From Agromyces sp. H66 (GTDB lineage Bacteria; Actinomycetota; Actinomycetes; Actinomycetales; Microbacteriaceae), in NCBI RefSeq assembly GCF_004959775.1, contig NZ_SJZG01000009.1, positions 62,001 through 126,000 of the forward strand: a stretch of DNA of 64,000 nucleotides, given 5' to 3'. Under the pieces are notes generated by a model that ran no database searches, was not told the origin of the DNA, and worked only from the letters and a program-made list of their open reading frames with translations. This document shows, piece by piece, positions 35,099-43,919 of this stretch (position 1 is the first letter of the stretch; each line of letters starts with the position of its first letter). The translations under genes were made by a program, and so were the position numbers.

Positions 35099-35971
35099 GT
35101 GACCTCGCCCGACGCCTCCCCAGACATTCCCCCGGAATCCATGACTCCCCCTGCCTCGTCTTCCGACCCCCGCGACGTCGACCTCAGCGGCATCCGCGGC
35201 TACCTCTTCGACCTCGACGGCGTGCTCACGCCGACCGCCGTCGTGCACATGCACGCCTGGTCGCGCCTGTTCACGCCGTACCTCGAAGAGCACGGCGCCG
35301 CGCCGTACACCGACGCCGACTACTTCGCCCACATCGACGGCAAGCCCCGCTACGACGGGGTGCGCAGCCTGCTGGCCAGCCGCGGCATCGTCGTGCCCGA
35401 GGGCGAGGTGACGGATGCCCCGTCCGCCGACACCGTGCACGGACTCGGCAACCGCAAGAACGACGCCTTCAACGCCACGCTCGCCGAGGAGGGCGTCGAG
35501 GCCTACCCGGCGAGTGTCGCGTTCCTCGACGCCGTACAGGCGAGCGGATGCCACGTGGCCGTCGTCTCGAGCTCGAAGAACGCGCCCGCCGTGCTCGAGG
35601 CCGCCGGCCTCGCCGACCGGTTCGAGGTCGTCGTCGACGGGGCCGTGGCCGCGCGGGAGGGCCTGCCCGGCAAGCCCCAGCCCGACACATTCGAGCGCGC
35701 CGCCGAACTGCTGGGGCTGCCGACCACCGTGTGCGCGGTCGTCGAGGACGCCGAGTCCGGCGTGAAGGCGGGAGCCGCGGGCGAGTTCGGCATCGTGATC
35801 GGCGTCGACCGCGGCGTCGGGCGCCACACGCTCGCCGAACTCGGCGCCGACGTGATCGTCGACGAGCTCGATGAGCTCATTCCCGCGGTCGAGCGCGCCG
35901 CGGCAACCGCTTCGACGGGCTCAGCGACCGAGGCCGCATTCCCCAGCACGATCCGGGAGGAACCGGTATGA
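35099..35971 (+). CDS. Beta-phosphoglucomutase-type HAD hydrolase
   Basis: 290 residues. After a Pro/Ser-rich leader of 30 residues, YLFDLDGVLTPTAVVH has the nucleophile Asp 38 and acid/base Asp 40; VAVVSSSKNAPAVLEAAGL (motif II Ser), GKPQPDTFERAAELLG (Lys) and VVEDAESGVKAGAAG (motif IV) follow. The ATGA overlap with a GH65 phosphorylase gene indicates conversion of the released beta-glucose 1-phosphate to glucose 6-phosphate. GTG start at 35099 after GAGAGGA. A plain sugar phosphatase cannot be excluded. Confidence 0.87.
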   Translation: MTSPDASPDIPPESMTPPASSSDPRDVDLSGIRGYLFDLDGVLTPTAVVHMHAWSRLFTPYLEEHGAAPYTDADYFAHIDGKPRYDGVRSLLASRGIVVPEGEVTDAPSADTVHGLGNRKNDAFNATLAEEGVEAYPASVAFLDAVQASGCHVAVVSSSKNAPAVLEAAGLADRFEVVVDGAVAAREGLPGKPQPDTFERAAELLGLPTTVCAVVEDAESGVKAGAAGEFGIVIGVDRGVGRHTLAELGADVIVDELDELIPAVERAAATASTGSATEAAFPSTIREEPV

Positions 35972-38478
35972 GGTTCGCTGATCATGATCCGTTGAATCGG
36001 ACTCGGTTCCCGGTCGATGAGTGGGCGTTGGTCGAGCACGAGTTCGGTGAGGACGACATGGGTCGTACCGAGACGTTGTTCGCGGTGGGTAACGGGTACC
36101 TGGGGTTGCGGGGCAATGTCGAGGAGGGCCGGGACGGTCATTATCACGGCACGTTCGTGAACGGGTTCCACGAGACGTGGCCGATCCGGCATGCGGAGGA
36201 GGCGTTCGGGTTCGCGCGGGTCGGGCAGACGATCGTGAACGTCCCGGACGCGAAGATCATCCGCCTGTACGTCGATGACGAACCGTTGGTGCTGACCGAG
36301 GCCGAGTTGCTGTCGTATGAGCGGCGGCTGGATTTCCGGCTCGGGACGTTGAACCGGTCGATCCAGTGGCGTACCCCGTCGGGCAAGCGGGTGCTGATCA
36401 CGAGCCGGCGGATGGTGTCGTTCACCGACCGTCACCTCGCGGTCCTGGACTACGAGGTCGAGTTGCTCGACGCGGATGCCGCGGTCACGATCACGTCCCA
36501 CATCCTGAACCGGCAGGACGGTCGTGACGAGTACCGGTCCGGGGTGCCCGAGACGGCGGCCGGGTTCGATCCGCGGAAGGCGGAGCAGTTCAACGAGCGG
36601 GTCCTGCAGCCGCGCTATCAGCGCGCCGAGAACGCGAGGTACCTGCTCGGCTACCAGACCACGAACTCGGGCATGGCGATCGCGGTCGGCGCGGAGCACT
36701 CGATCGCGACCGAGAACCCGTACACCGAGACCGGCTCGATCGGCGACGACCTCGCCAAGCACATCTACCGGGTGCACGCCAGCCGCGGCAACCCGATCCG
36801 GATCACGAAGACGATCACGTACCACACCGCCCGCAAGGTGCCCTCCCGGGAGCTCGTCGACCGCGCCGACCGCACCCTGGACCGGGCCGCGGAACTCGGC
36901 GTCGCGGAGGTCTTCGACCAGCAACGCGCCTGGCTCGATGACTTCTGGACCCGCTCCGACGTCGAGATCGCCGACCAGCCCGCGATCCAGCAGGCCACCC
37001 GCTGGAACCTGTTCCAACTCGCGCAGGCCACCGCCCGCACCGACGGCGGCGGCGTCGCCGCGAAAGGGGTCTCCGGCTCCGGATACGGCGGCCACTACTT
37101 CTGGGACAGCGAGATCTACGTCCTCCCGTTCCTCTCCTACACCGCCCCGATCGTGGCCCGCAACGTGCTCCGCTTCCGGCAACGCATGCTCGACGCCGCC
37201 CGCGCCCGCGCGATGGAACTGAACCAGCACGGCGCCCTGTTCCCCTGGCGCACCATCAACGGGCAGGAATCATCCGCGTACTACGCCGCCGGGACCGCGC
37301 AGTACCACATCGACGCGGACATCTCCTACGCCCTCTGCCAATACGTCGCCGCGACCGGCGACGAGGACTTCCTCGCCCGCGGCGCGATCGACATCCTCGT
37401 CGAAACCGCACGCATGTGGGAAGACCTCGGCTTCTGGCGCTCCAACGCCGACGACGTGTTCCACATCCACGGCGTCACCGGACCCGACGAATACACCACC
37501 GTCGTCAACGACAACCTCTACACCAACGTCATGGCCCGCGCGAACCTCGCCGCCGCCGCGGCCGCGGTCGACAACCTCCAGATCCACGACCCCATCGCGT
37601 ACCACAAACTCGTCCAACGCCTCGGCGTCACCCCCGGCGAAGTCGCCGGCTGGCGCCGAGCGGCCGCGCACATGCACATCCCCTACGACCCGCAACTGGG
37701 CATCCACCCCCAGGACTCCGCGTTCCTGCAGAAAGAACTCTGGGACCTCGAGAACACCCCCGAAGACCGCCGCCCCCTGCTCCTGCACTACCACCCCCTC
37801 GTCATCTACCGCTTCCAAGTCCTCAAACAAGCCGACGTCGTCCTGGCCCTCTACCTCCAAGGCGACCGCTTCACAAGCGACGACAAACGCGCGAACTTCG
37901 AGTACTACGACCCCCTGACCACCGGCGATTCCACCCTCTCCGCGGTCGTGCAATCCATCATCGCCGCCGAAGTCGGCTACCACGAACTCGCGATCCGATA
38001 CTTCCGCTCCGCCCTGTTCGTCGACCTCGCCGACCTCCACAACAACACCGCCGACGGCGTCCACGTCGCCTCCACCGGCGGCGTCTGGTCCACCCTCGTC
38101 GCCGGCTTCGGCGGATTCCGCGACCACAACGGCACCATCACCTTCGACCCACGCCTACCCGACGACTGGACCCGCCTCACCTTCCGCATCACCCTCCACG
38201 GCACCCGCATCCGCACCACCCTCGAACCCGACACCATCACCTTCACCATCGAAACCGGCGACCACGCACACGTCCGCGTCCGCGGCACCGACATCCACAT
38301 CACCCCAGACGCACCCGTCACCATCCCCCTCGACGGACAAGGACCACGCCTCTACGGCGCCCCCACCATGCGCGACGTCACCGGCACCCGCCGCGCCGAC
38401 GGCACCCTGCTCACCGCATCGATTCCCACGCTGTCGCTCGACGTGGACGAGGAGGAATTGTCCTTGGGCGTGGACTGA
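35968..38478 (+). CDS. Glycoside hydrolase family 65 disaccharide phosphorylase
   Basis: 836 residues, full family length. N-terminal beta-sandwich (NGYLGLRGNVEEG), linker, (alpha/alpha)6 barrel with GHYFWDSEIYVLPFL, the general acid Glu 508 in HGVTGPDEYTTVVNDN, and LLHYHPLVIYRFQVLKQADV binding phosphate-side residues, then a C-terminal beta-sheet domain. It phosphorolyses an alpha-glucobiose (maltose, trehalose, kojibiose or nigerose) to beta-glucose 1-phosphate and glucose; specificity cannot be told from sequence alone. Cotranscribed with the mutase gene. The coding strand is G-rich in its first quarter but strongly C/A-rich with CAA, AAA and ACA codons after about 37700, an uneven composition. 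Confidence 0.92.
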   Translation: MRFADHDPLNRTRFPVDEWALVEHEFGEDDMGRTETLFAVGNGYLGLRGNVEEGRDGHYHGTFVNGFHETWPIRHAEEAFGFARVGQTIVNVPDAKIIRLYVDDEPLVLTEAELLSYERRLDFRLGTLNRSIQWRTPSGKRVLITSRRMVSFTDRHLAVLDYEVELLDADAAVTITSHILNRQDGRDEYRSGVPETAAGFDPRKAEQFNERVLQPRYQRAENARYLLGYQTTNSGMAIAVGAEHSIATENPYTETGSIGDDLAKHIYRVHASRGNPIRITKTITYHTARKVPSRELVDRADRTLDRAAELGVAEVFDQQRAWLDDFWTRSDVEIADQPAIQQATRWNLFQLAQATARTDGGGVAAKGVSGSGYGGHYFWDSEIYVLPFLSYTAPIVARNVLRFRQRMLDAARARAMELNQHGALFPWRTINGQESSAYYAAGTAQYHIDADISYALCQYVAATGDEDFLARGAIDILVETARMWEDLGFWRSNADDVFHIHGVTGPDEYTTVVNDNLYTNVMARANLAAAAAAVDNLQIHDPIAYHKLVQRLGVTPGEVAGWRRAAAHMHIPYDPQLGIHPQDSAFLQKELWDLENTPEDRRPLLLHYHPLVIYRFQVLKQADVVLALYLQGDRFTSDDKRANFEYYDPLTTGDSTLSAVVQSIIAAEVGYHELAIRYFRSALFVDLADLHNNTADGVHVASTGGVWSTLVAGFGGFRDHNGTITFDPRLPDDWTRLTFRITLHGTRIRTTLEPDTITFTIETGDHAHVRVRGTDIHITPDAPVTIPLDGQGPRLYGAPTMRDVTGTRRADGTLLTASIPTLSLDVDEEELSLGVD

Positions 38479-38544
38479 GCGGGGGCGTTCCCAGCCGCTC
38501 GGGCTACCATGTCACACAATCACGGAAACCGGATCGGGAGACCT

Positions 38545-39288
38545 GTGGGCCTACTGGACAACTTCGAGAAGGGTCTCGAGCGCGCCGTCAACGGCGCATT
38601 CGCGAAGACCTTCCGCTCGGGGCTGCAACCCGTCGAGATCACCGCGGCACTCAAGCGCGAGATCGACACGAAGGCGGCGGTCGTCTCACGCGACCGCGTC
38701 CTCGTGCCGAACACGTTCTCGGTGCGGATGTCGCCGGCCGACCATGACCGCATGGCCGGACTCGGTCCCGCCCTCATCGACGAGCTCACCGATCTCGTGC
38801 AGAAGCACGCCGCGAGCCAGCGCTTCCAGTTCGCGGGCGGCATCTCGATCGCGCTGCAGTCCGACCCCGGCCTCACCGAGGGCATGGTGCAGGTCGACTC
38901 ACGCAACGTGAAGGGGCAGGTCGCCTGGACCCCGGTGCTCGACGTGGGCGGCACCCGCTACCCGATCCTCAAGGGCCGTACCGTCATCGGCCGCGGCAGC
39001 GAGGCCGATGTCACGCTCGACGACTCCGGGGCGTCGCGCCGCCACGCCGAGGTGCAGTGGGACGGCACGCGCGCCCGCGTCCGCGACCTCGGCTCCACGA
39101 ACGGCACCCAGCTGAACGGCGCCCCGGTGAAGGACGCCGTGCTGGAACCCGACTCCGTCATCACCATCGGCCGCTCCCGCATCGTCTTCCGCGTCCTCGC
39201 CCAGGCGTCCGCCCCGGCTCCCGGGGGGCGTTCCGACCCCGCCACCCAACGCCATGACATGGGCGGATTCTGGGGGCCCGGCGAATGA
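38545..39288 (+). CDS. fhaA: FHA-domain protein FhaA (DUF3662 plus FHA)
   Basis: 247 residues, GTG start at 38545 giving the typical VGLLDNFEKGLERAVNGAFA. DUF3662 occupies about 1-125; after a short linker (much shorter than in mycobacteria), the FHA domain carries VIGRGSEADVTLDDSGASRR and RDLGSTNGTQLNG, with the Arg, Ser and Asn that grip phosphothreonine. It is a partner of Ser/Thr kinases in peptidoglycan control. ATGA overlap with fhaB. Confidence 0.93.
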   Translation: MGLLDNFEKGLERAVNGAFAKTFRSGLQPVEITAALKREIDTKAAVVSRDRVLVPNTFSVRMSPADHDRMAGLGPALIDELTDLVQKHAASQRFQFAGGISIALQSDPGLTEGMVQVDSRNVKGQVAWTPVLDVGGTRYPILKGRTVIGRGSEADVTLDDSGASRRHAEVQWDGTRARVRDLGSTNGTQLNGAPVKDAVLEPDSVITIGRSRIVFRVLAQASAPAPGGRSDPATQRHDMGGFWGPGE

Positions 39289-39836
39289 GCGAACTCACCC
39301 TCCTGGTCCTCCAGCTCGGATTCCTCCTGCTGCTCTGGGTCTTCGTCTTCGCGATCGTGTACGCCCTCCGCAGCGACCTCTTCGGCCAACGGGTGCGCAA
39401 GCTCCAGCCCGATGCCGCCGCCGCGGCGCCGGTCGCGGCATCCGCCTTCCCGAGTGCCGGCGGCTCCGCCGGCGTGGCGACCGAGGCCGTCTCCCACCCG
39501 GCCGCACCGGCGTCCGGCCCCGGCGGCGAGACCGCGTCGACCGAGAACGCCGCACGGCTCGTGATCACGAGCGGCCAGAAGGCCGGTGCCGAGTTCCCGC
39601 TCGGCCGCGACGAGATCACGATCGGCCGCTCCAGCGACTCGGCGATCATCATCCGCGACGACTACACCTCCACCCACCACGCCCGACTCATGCTGTGGAA
39701 CGGCCGCTGGATGATCCAGGACCTCGATTCCACGAACGGCACCTTCCTCAACGGCTCCCGAGTGACCGTGCCGACCCCGATCCCGCTCGGAGCCACGGTG
39801 AAGGTCGGAGCGACGACGTTCGAGCTGCGGCGGTAG
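39285..39836 (+). CDS. fhaB: FHA-domain protein FhaB (FipA partner type)
   Basis: 183 residues. An N-terminal TM segment (LLVLQLGFLLLLWVFVFAIV), an Ala/Pro-rich linker (about 45-85) and an FHA domain (ITIGRSSDSAIIIRDDYTST, DSTNGTFLNG). Anchors phosphopeptide recognition at the membrane near the division machinery. Sits between fhaA and pstP in the conserved operon. Confidence 0.92.
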   Translation: MSELTLLVLQLGFLLLLWVFVFAIVYALRSDLFGQRVRKLQPDAAAAAPVAASAFPSAGGSAGVATEAVSHPAAPASGPGGETASTENAARLVITSGQKAGAEFPLGRDEITIGRSSDSAIIIRDDYTSTHHARLMLWNGRWMIQDLDSTNGTFLNGSRVTVPTPIPLGATVKVGATTFELRR

Positions 39837-39839
39837 CCC

Positions 39840-41072
39840 ATGGCGACGGTCAAGGCGAGCGCCGCGGTCTCGCACGTCGGGCGCATCCGCTCGAACAACC
39901 AGGACTCCGGCTACGCCGGACGCCACCTCTTCCTGGTGGCCGACGGCATGGGCGGCCACGCCGGCGGCGATGTGGCGAGCGCGATCGCGACGACCCGCAT
40001 CGCCGACGCCGATCAGGAGTACCCCTCGGCACCGGATGCCGCGGCCGCCCTCGAGGGCGCCCTGGTCGCCGCCAACCGGCAACTCGCCGAGACCGTGGCC
40101 GAGCACTCGGAGCTCACCGGCATGGGAACCACGGTGAGCGCGCTGCTCGTGCAGGGCGACCGGGTCGTGATCTCGCACATCGGCGACTCGCGCATCTACC
40201 TGCTGCGCTCGGGCGAGCTCAGCCAGATCTCCACCGACCACACGTTCGTGCAACGGCTCGTCGACGCCGGGCGCATCACGGCCGAGGAGGCGATGGTGCA
40301 CCCGCGGCGCTCGGTGCTCATGCGCGTGCTCGGCGACGTGGAGAGTTCGCCCGAGATCGACTCGATGGTGCTGGACACGCGCCCCGGCGACCGCTGGATG
40401 CTCTGTTCCGACGGCCTGTCCGGCGTGGTCTCGTTCGAGGACCTGCACGAGTTCCTCTCGGCCGACACCGGGGCGAGGCAGGTCGCCGACCGGCTCGTGA
40501 AGGCCTCCCTCGACGGGGGCGCGCCCGACAACGTCACCGTCGTGGTGGTCGACATCGGCGAGCCCCCCGCGCCGGCGACGCCGCCACTCGTGGTCGGCTC
40601 GGCGGCGGCCCCGCTCGCGTTCGGCGCGGCGGCGGAACCGGTGCGACCCCGGGGCATCCGCCTGGCGCCGTTCCGGCCGCACCCCGTGCAGGAGACGCAC
40701 TTCGAGCCCGACTCCGAGGACTACTTCGACGAGATCATCGAAGAGGACGAACGTCGGCGTCGGCGTCGGCGCTTCATGTGGACCTTCTGGATCGTCCTGC
40801 TCATCGGGGCCATCGTGACGACGTTCGTGCTCGGCTACCAGTGGACGCAGACGCGCTACTATGTGGGCGAATCGAACGGCAGGGTGGCCATCTTCCAGGG
40901 CATCCAGCAGGACCTCGGCCCCATCTCGCTGCACGAGCTCCACACCGAGACCACGATCGACATGGCCGACCTGCGAACCTACGACCAGCAGCGCGTGGAG
41001 CAGACCATCAGTGCGGGCTCATTCGCCGAGGCCTACCGCATCGTGCAGCGACTGGAGGAATCCGTTGACTGA
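39840..41072 (+). CDS. pstP: PP2C-type Ser/Thr phosphatase
   Basis: 410 residues. PP2C metal motifs: SNNQDSGYAG, VADGMGGHAGGD, SHIGDSRIYLLR, LCSDGLSG and GAPDNVTVVVVD, all intact. Then an Ala/Pro-rich region, an acidic stretch (DSEDYFDEIIEEDE) followed by RRRRRR, one TM helix (about residues 315-338) and an extracellular segment of some 70 residues. Reverses PknA/PknB phosphorylation. Its end overlaps the rodA start by 8 bp. Confidence 0.94.
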   Translation: MATVKASAAVSHVGRIRSNNQDSGYAGRHLFLVADGMGGHAGGDVASAIATTRIADADQEYPSAPDAAAALEGALVAANRQLAETVAEHSELTGMGTTVSALLVQGDRVVISHIGDSRIYLLRSGELSQISTDHTFVQRLVDAGRITAEEAMVHPRRSVLMRVLGDVESSPEIDSMVLDTRPGDRWMLCSDGLSGVVSFEDLHEFLSADTGARQVADRLVKASLDGGAPDNVTVVVVDIGEPPAPATPPLVVGSAAAPLAFGAAAEPVRPRGIRLAPFRPHPVQETHFEPDSEDYFDEIIEEDERRRRRRRFMWTFWIVLLIGAIVTTFVLGYQWTQTRYYVGESNGRVAIFQGIQQDLGPISLHELHTETTIDMADLRTYDQQRVEQTISAGSFAEAYRIVQRLEESVD

Positions 41073-42468
41073 CCAGCGAACCGCGGGCGGGGTCTCGACC
41101 GGTACGCCGCCGGGCGGCGTGCGGCGGATCCGGGTCCCCCAGCGACTCCGCAACACCGAGCTGTGGCTCCTGCTCCTCGCATGCCTCATCAATGTCGGCG
41201 CCATCGTGCTCGTGCAGCTCGGCGCCCTCGGCCGCATCGACACGCAGGTCGTGCTCCTCGGCGCCGGCCTGTCGGTGCTCGTGTTCGGCCTGCACGTCGC
41301 GATGCGCTTCGTGGCGCGCGACGCAGACCCGCTCCTGCTTCCCGTGGCCACCCTGCTCAACGGGCTCGGCATCGCGATGATCTACCGCATCGACATCGCC
41401 GATGGCGAATCCGGCTGGGAGAGCGCCTCGGTGCGACAGATCGTGTGGAGCGCGATCGCGATCGTCGCGGCCATCGCGACGATCCTCGCGCTGCGCAACC
41501 ATCGCGTGCTGTTCCGCTACACCTACCTCTCCGGCCTCGTCGCCATCGTGCTGCTGCTGCTGCCGCTCGTGCCCGGCCTCGGCAAGGCGGAAGGCGGCGC
41601 CCAGGTGTGGATCCAGTTCGGGAACGTCGCGTCGTTCCAGCCGGGTGAGATCGCGAAGATCGCCCTCGCCGTGTTCTTCGCGGGGTATCTGGTGCGCAAC
41701 CGCGACTCGCTCTCGATGGTCGGCCGGACCGTGCTCGGCATGCGGTTCCCGCGCGCCCGCGACCTCGGCCCGCTGCTCGTGGTGTGGGCGCTGTCCATGG
41801 CCGTCATCGTGTTCCAACGCGACCTCGGCACCGCCCTGCTCTACTTCGGCCTGTTCCTGGTCATGCTCTACGTGGCGACGAGCCGGCTCTCCTGGGTCGT
41901 GCTCGGGCTCAGCCTCTTCATCGGCGGCGCCATCGTCGCGAGCCAGACGCTCGATTACGTCGGCAACCGGTTCGCGAACTGGCTCGACCCGTTCAATCCC
42001 GAGCGATTCGACCAGGACTTCGGCGGCAGCTACCAACTCGTGCAGGGCCTGTTCGGACTCGCGAACGGCGGATTGATCGGCACGGGCTGGGGCCAGGGCC
42101 GGCCCGACATCACCCCGGTCCCGCAGAGCGACTACATCATCGCGAGCCTCGGCGAAGAGCTCGGCCTCGCGGGCATCTTCGCGATCCTCGCCCTGTACGC
42201 GTTGTTCGTCGCCCGCGGCTTCCGCATCGGGTTCGCCGGACAGGACGACTTCGGCAAGCTCCTCGGCGTCGGCCTCGCCTTCGTCATCGCGCTGCAGGTC
42301 TTCATCGTCGTCGGCGGCGTCACGCGCGTCATCCCGCTCACCGGTCTGACCACGCCGTTCCTCGCGGCCGGCGGCTCGTCGCTCGTGGCGAACTGGATCA
42401 TCGTGGCGCTGCTGCTCCGACTCTCCGATACCGTGCGCAACCATCCGAGGCTGGTGATCGACGGATGA
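41065..42468 (+). CDS. rodA: RodA/FtsW-type SEDS peptidoglycan glycosyltransferase
   Basis: 467 residues with a TTG start at 41065, after GGAGG eight bases upstream. About twelve TM helices; SEDS hallmarks FQRDLGTALLYFGLFLVMLY, WLDPF and NGGLIGTGWGQGRPDITPVP with SDYIIASLGEELGLAGIFAI are complete, including the catalytic-region Asp. With PbpA it polymerises peptidoglycan for elongation. Stop overlaps the pbpA ATG. Confidence 0.93.
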   Translation: MTDQRTAGGVSTGTPPGGVRRIRVPQRLRNTELWLLLLACLINVGAIVLVQLGALGRIDTQVVLLGAGLSVLVFGLHVAMRFVARDADPLLLPVATLLNGLGIAMIYRIDIADGESGWESASVRQIVWSAIAIVAAIATILALRNHRVLFRYTYLSGLVAIVLLLLPLVPGLGKAEGGAQVWIQFGNVASFQPGEIAKIALAVFFAGYLVRNRDSLSMVGRTVLGMRFPRARDLGPLLVVWALSMAVIVFQRDLGTALLYFGLFLVMLYVATSRLSWVVLGLSLFIGGAIVASQTLDYVGNRFANWLDPFNPERFDQDFGGSYQLVQGLFGLANGGLIGTGWGQGRPDITPVPQSDYIIASLGEELGLAGIFAILALYALFVARGFRIGFAGQDDFGKLLGVGLAFVIALQVFIVVGGVTRVIPLTGLTTPFLAAGGSSLVANWIIVALLLRLSDTVRNHPRLVIDG

Positions 42469-43919
42469 ACCGCGAACTCAAGCGCGTGACGATCGTGGCG
42501 CTGCTCATGTTCCTGACCCTGTTCGTCTCGACGACGATCATCCAGTACGTGCAGGCCGACGCCCTCGCGGCGGACCCCCGGAACTCGCGCACGCTCTACG
42601 AGAGCTACTCGGTCGAGCGCGGGCCGATCCTCGTGAACGGCACGCCGGTCGCGTTCTCGCAGGCCTCCGACGATCTCTACAAGTTCCAGCGCGTCTACGC
42701 CAACGGTCCCCTCTATGCGCCCATCACCGGCTACATCCCGGTGAACGGCGAGGCGACCGGCCTCGAGGCGTCGCTCAACTCCTATCTCAGCGGCCAGTCG
42801 TCGAGCCAGTTCTTCGACCAGCTCAATCGCCTCATCTCCGGGCAGGACCCCATGGGGGCTTCCGTCGACGTCACCATCGACCCCGTGCTGCAGCAGGCCG
42901 CGTGGGACGCCCTCGGCGACTACACGGGCGCGGTGATCGTCACGGAGCCGGCCACCGGGCGCATCCTCGCCATGGTGACCAAGCCCACGTTCGACCCGAA
43001 TGCGATGGCCGTACACGACGGGGCCCAGGTGCAGGCCACCTACGAGGGGCTGCTCGCCGATCCGGGCGACCCGCTGTTCAACCGGGCGACCGGCGGCGAC
43101 ATGAACCCGCCCGGTTCGGTGTTCAAGCTGGTCGTCACGGCGGCCGCGCTCGAATCGGGCCGCTACACGCCGCAGTCGACCTTCCCCAACCCCGCGACGC
43201 TCACCCTGCCGGGCACCGACTCGGTGGTGCGCAACTCGGGCGGCGGCACGTGCGGGCCGGGTGCCGAGGTCACGCTCGCCGACGCGCTGCGACTCTCGTG
43301 CAACATCCCGATGGCGGAGCTCGGCATGGAGCTCGGCGATGCCGCGATCCGCGAGCAGGCCGAGAAGTTCGGCTTCAACACCGAGTTCGAGATCCCCAAC
43401 TCCACCGAGGCGAGCACGTACCCCCGGGCGCTCGATGAGCCGCAGACCGGGCTCAGCGCGTTCGGCCAGTACACGGTGCGTGCGACGCCGCTCCAGATGG
43501 CCATGGTGTCGGCCGCCATCGCCAATGGCGGCATCGTCATGAACCCGAACATGGTGGACGCGATCACGGCTCCCGACTTCACGCCGCTGCAGCAGTTCGA
43601 GGGCTCGGAATTCGGCCGGGCGATCAGCCAGGACACGGCCGACACGATGGTGCAGATGATGGTCAACGGCGTCGAGAACGGGGCCGCGAGTAATGCAAGA
43701 ATAGACGGCGTCAGCGTGGCCGGTAAGACGGGTACTGCAGAGAACGGCGAGAGTGACCCCTACACTCTCTGGTTCACGGGTTTTGCCCCCGCCGACAGCC
43801 CTCAGTATGCGATCACGGTACTCGTGGAGGATGGCGGGGGACTTGGTCAGGAGGGGTACGGCAATCTCATCGCCGCACCCGTCGCAAAGCAGGTACTAGA
43901 GGCGGTGCTGAACACATGA
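42465..43919 (+). CDS. pbpA: Class B penicillin-binding protein (transpeptidase)
   Basis: 484 residues. N-terminal TM helix (VTIVALLMFLTLFVSTTIIQ), dimerisation region, then a transpeptidase domain: active Ser in NPPGSVFK (S-x-x-K), SCN and GKTGTAE. Length and place match mycobacterial PbpA, the crosslinking partner of RodA. Linked by ATGA overlaps to rodA and pknA. Confidence 0.94.
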   Translation: MNRELKRVTIVALLMFLTLFVSTTIIQYVQADALAADPRNSRTLYESYSVERGPILVNGTPVAFSQASDDLYKFQRVYANGPLYAPITGYIPVNGEATGLEASLNSYLSGQSSSQFFDQLNRLISGQDPMGASVDVTIDPVLQQAAWDALGDYTGAVIVTEPATGRILAMVTKPTFDPNAMAVHDGAQVQATYEGLLADPGDPLFNRATGGDMNPPGSVFKLVVTAAALESGRYTPQSTFPNPATLTLPGTDSVVRNSGGGTCGPGAEVTLADALRLSCNIPMAELGMELGDAAIREQAEKFGFNTEFEIPNSTEASTYPRALDEPQTGLSAFGQYTVRATPLQMAMVSAAIANGGIVMNPNMVDAITAPDFTPLQQFEGSEFGRAISQDTADTMVQMMVNGVENGAASNARIDGVSVAGKTGTAENGESDPYTLWFTGFAPADSPQYAITVLVEDGGGLGQEGYGNLIAAPVAKQVLEAVLNT

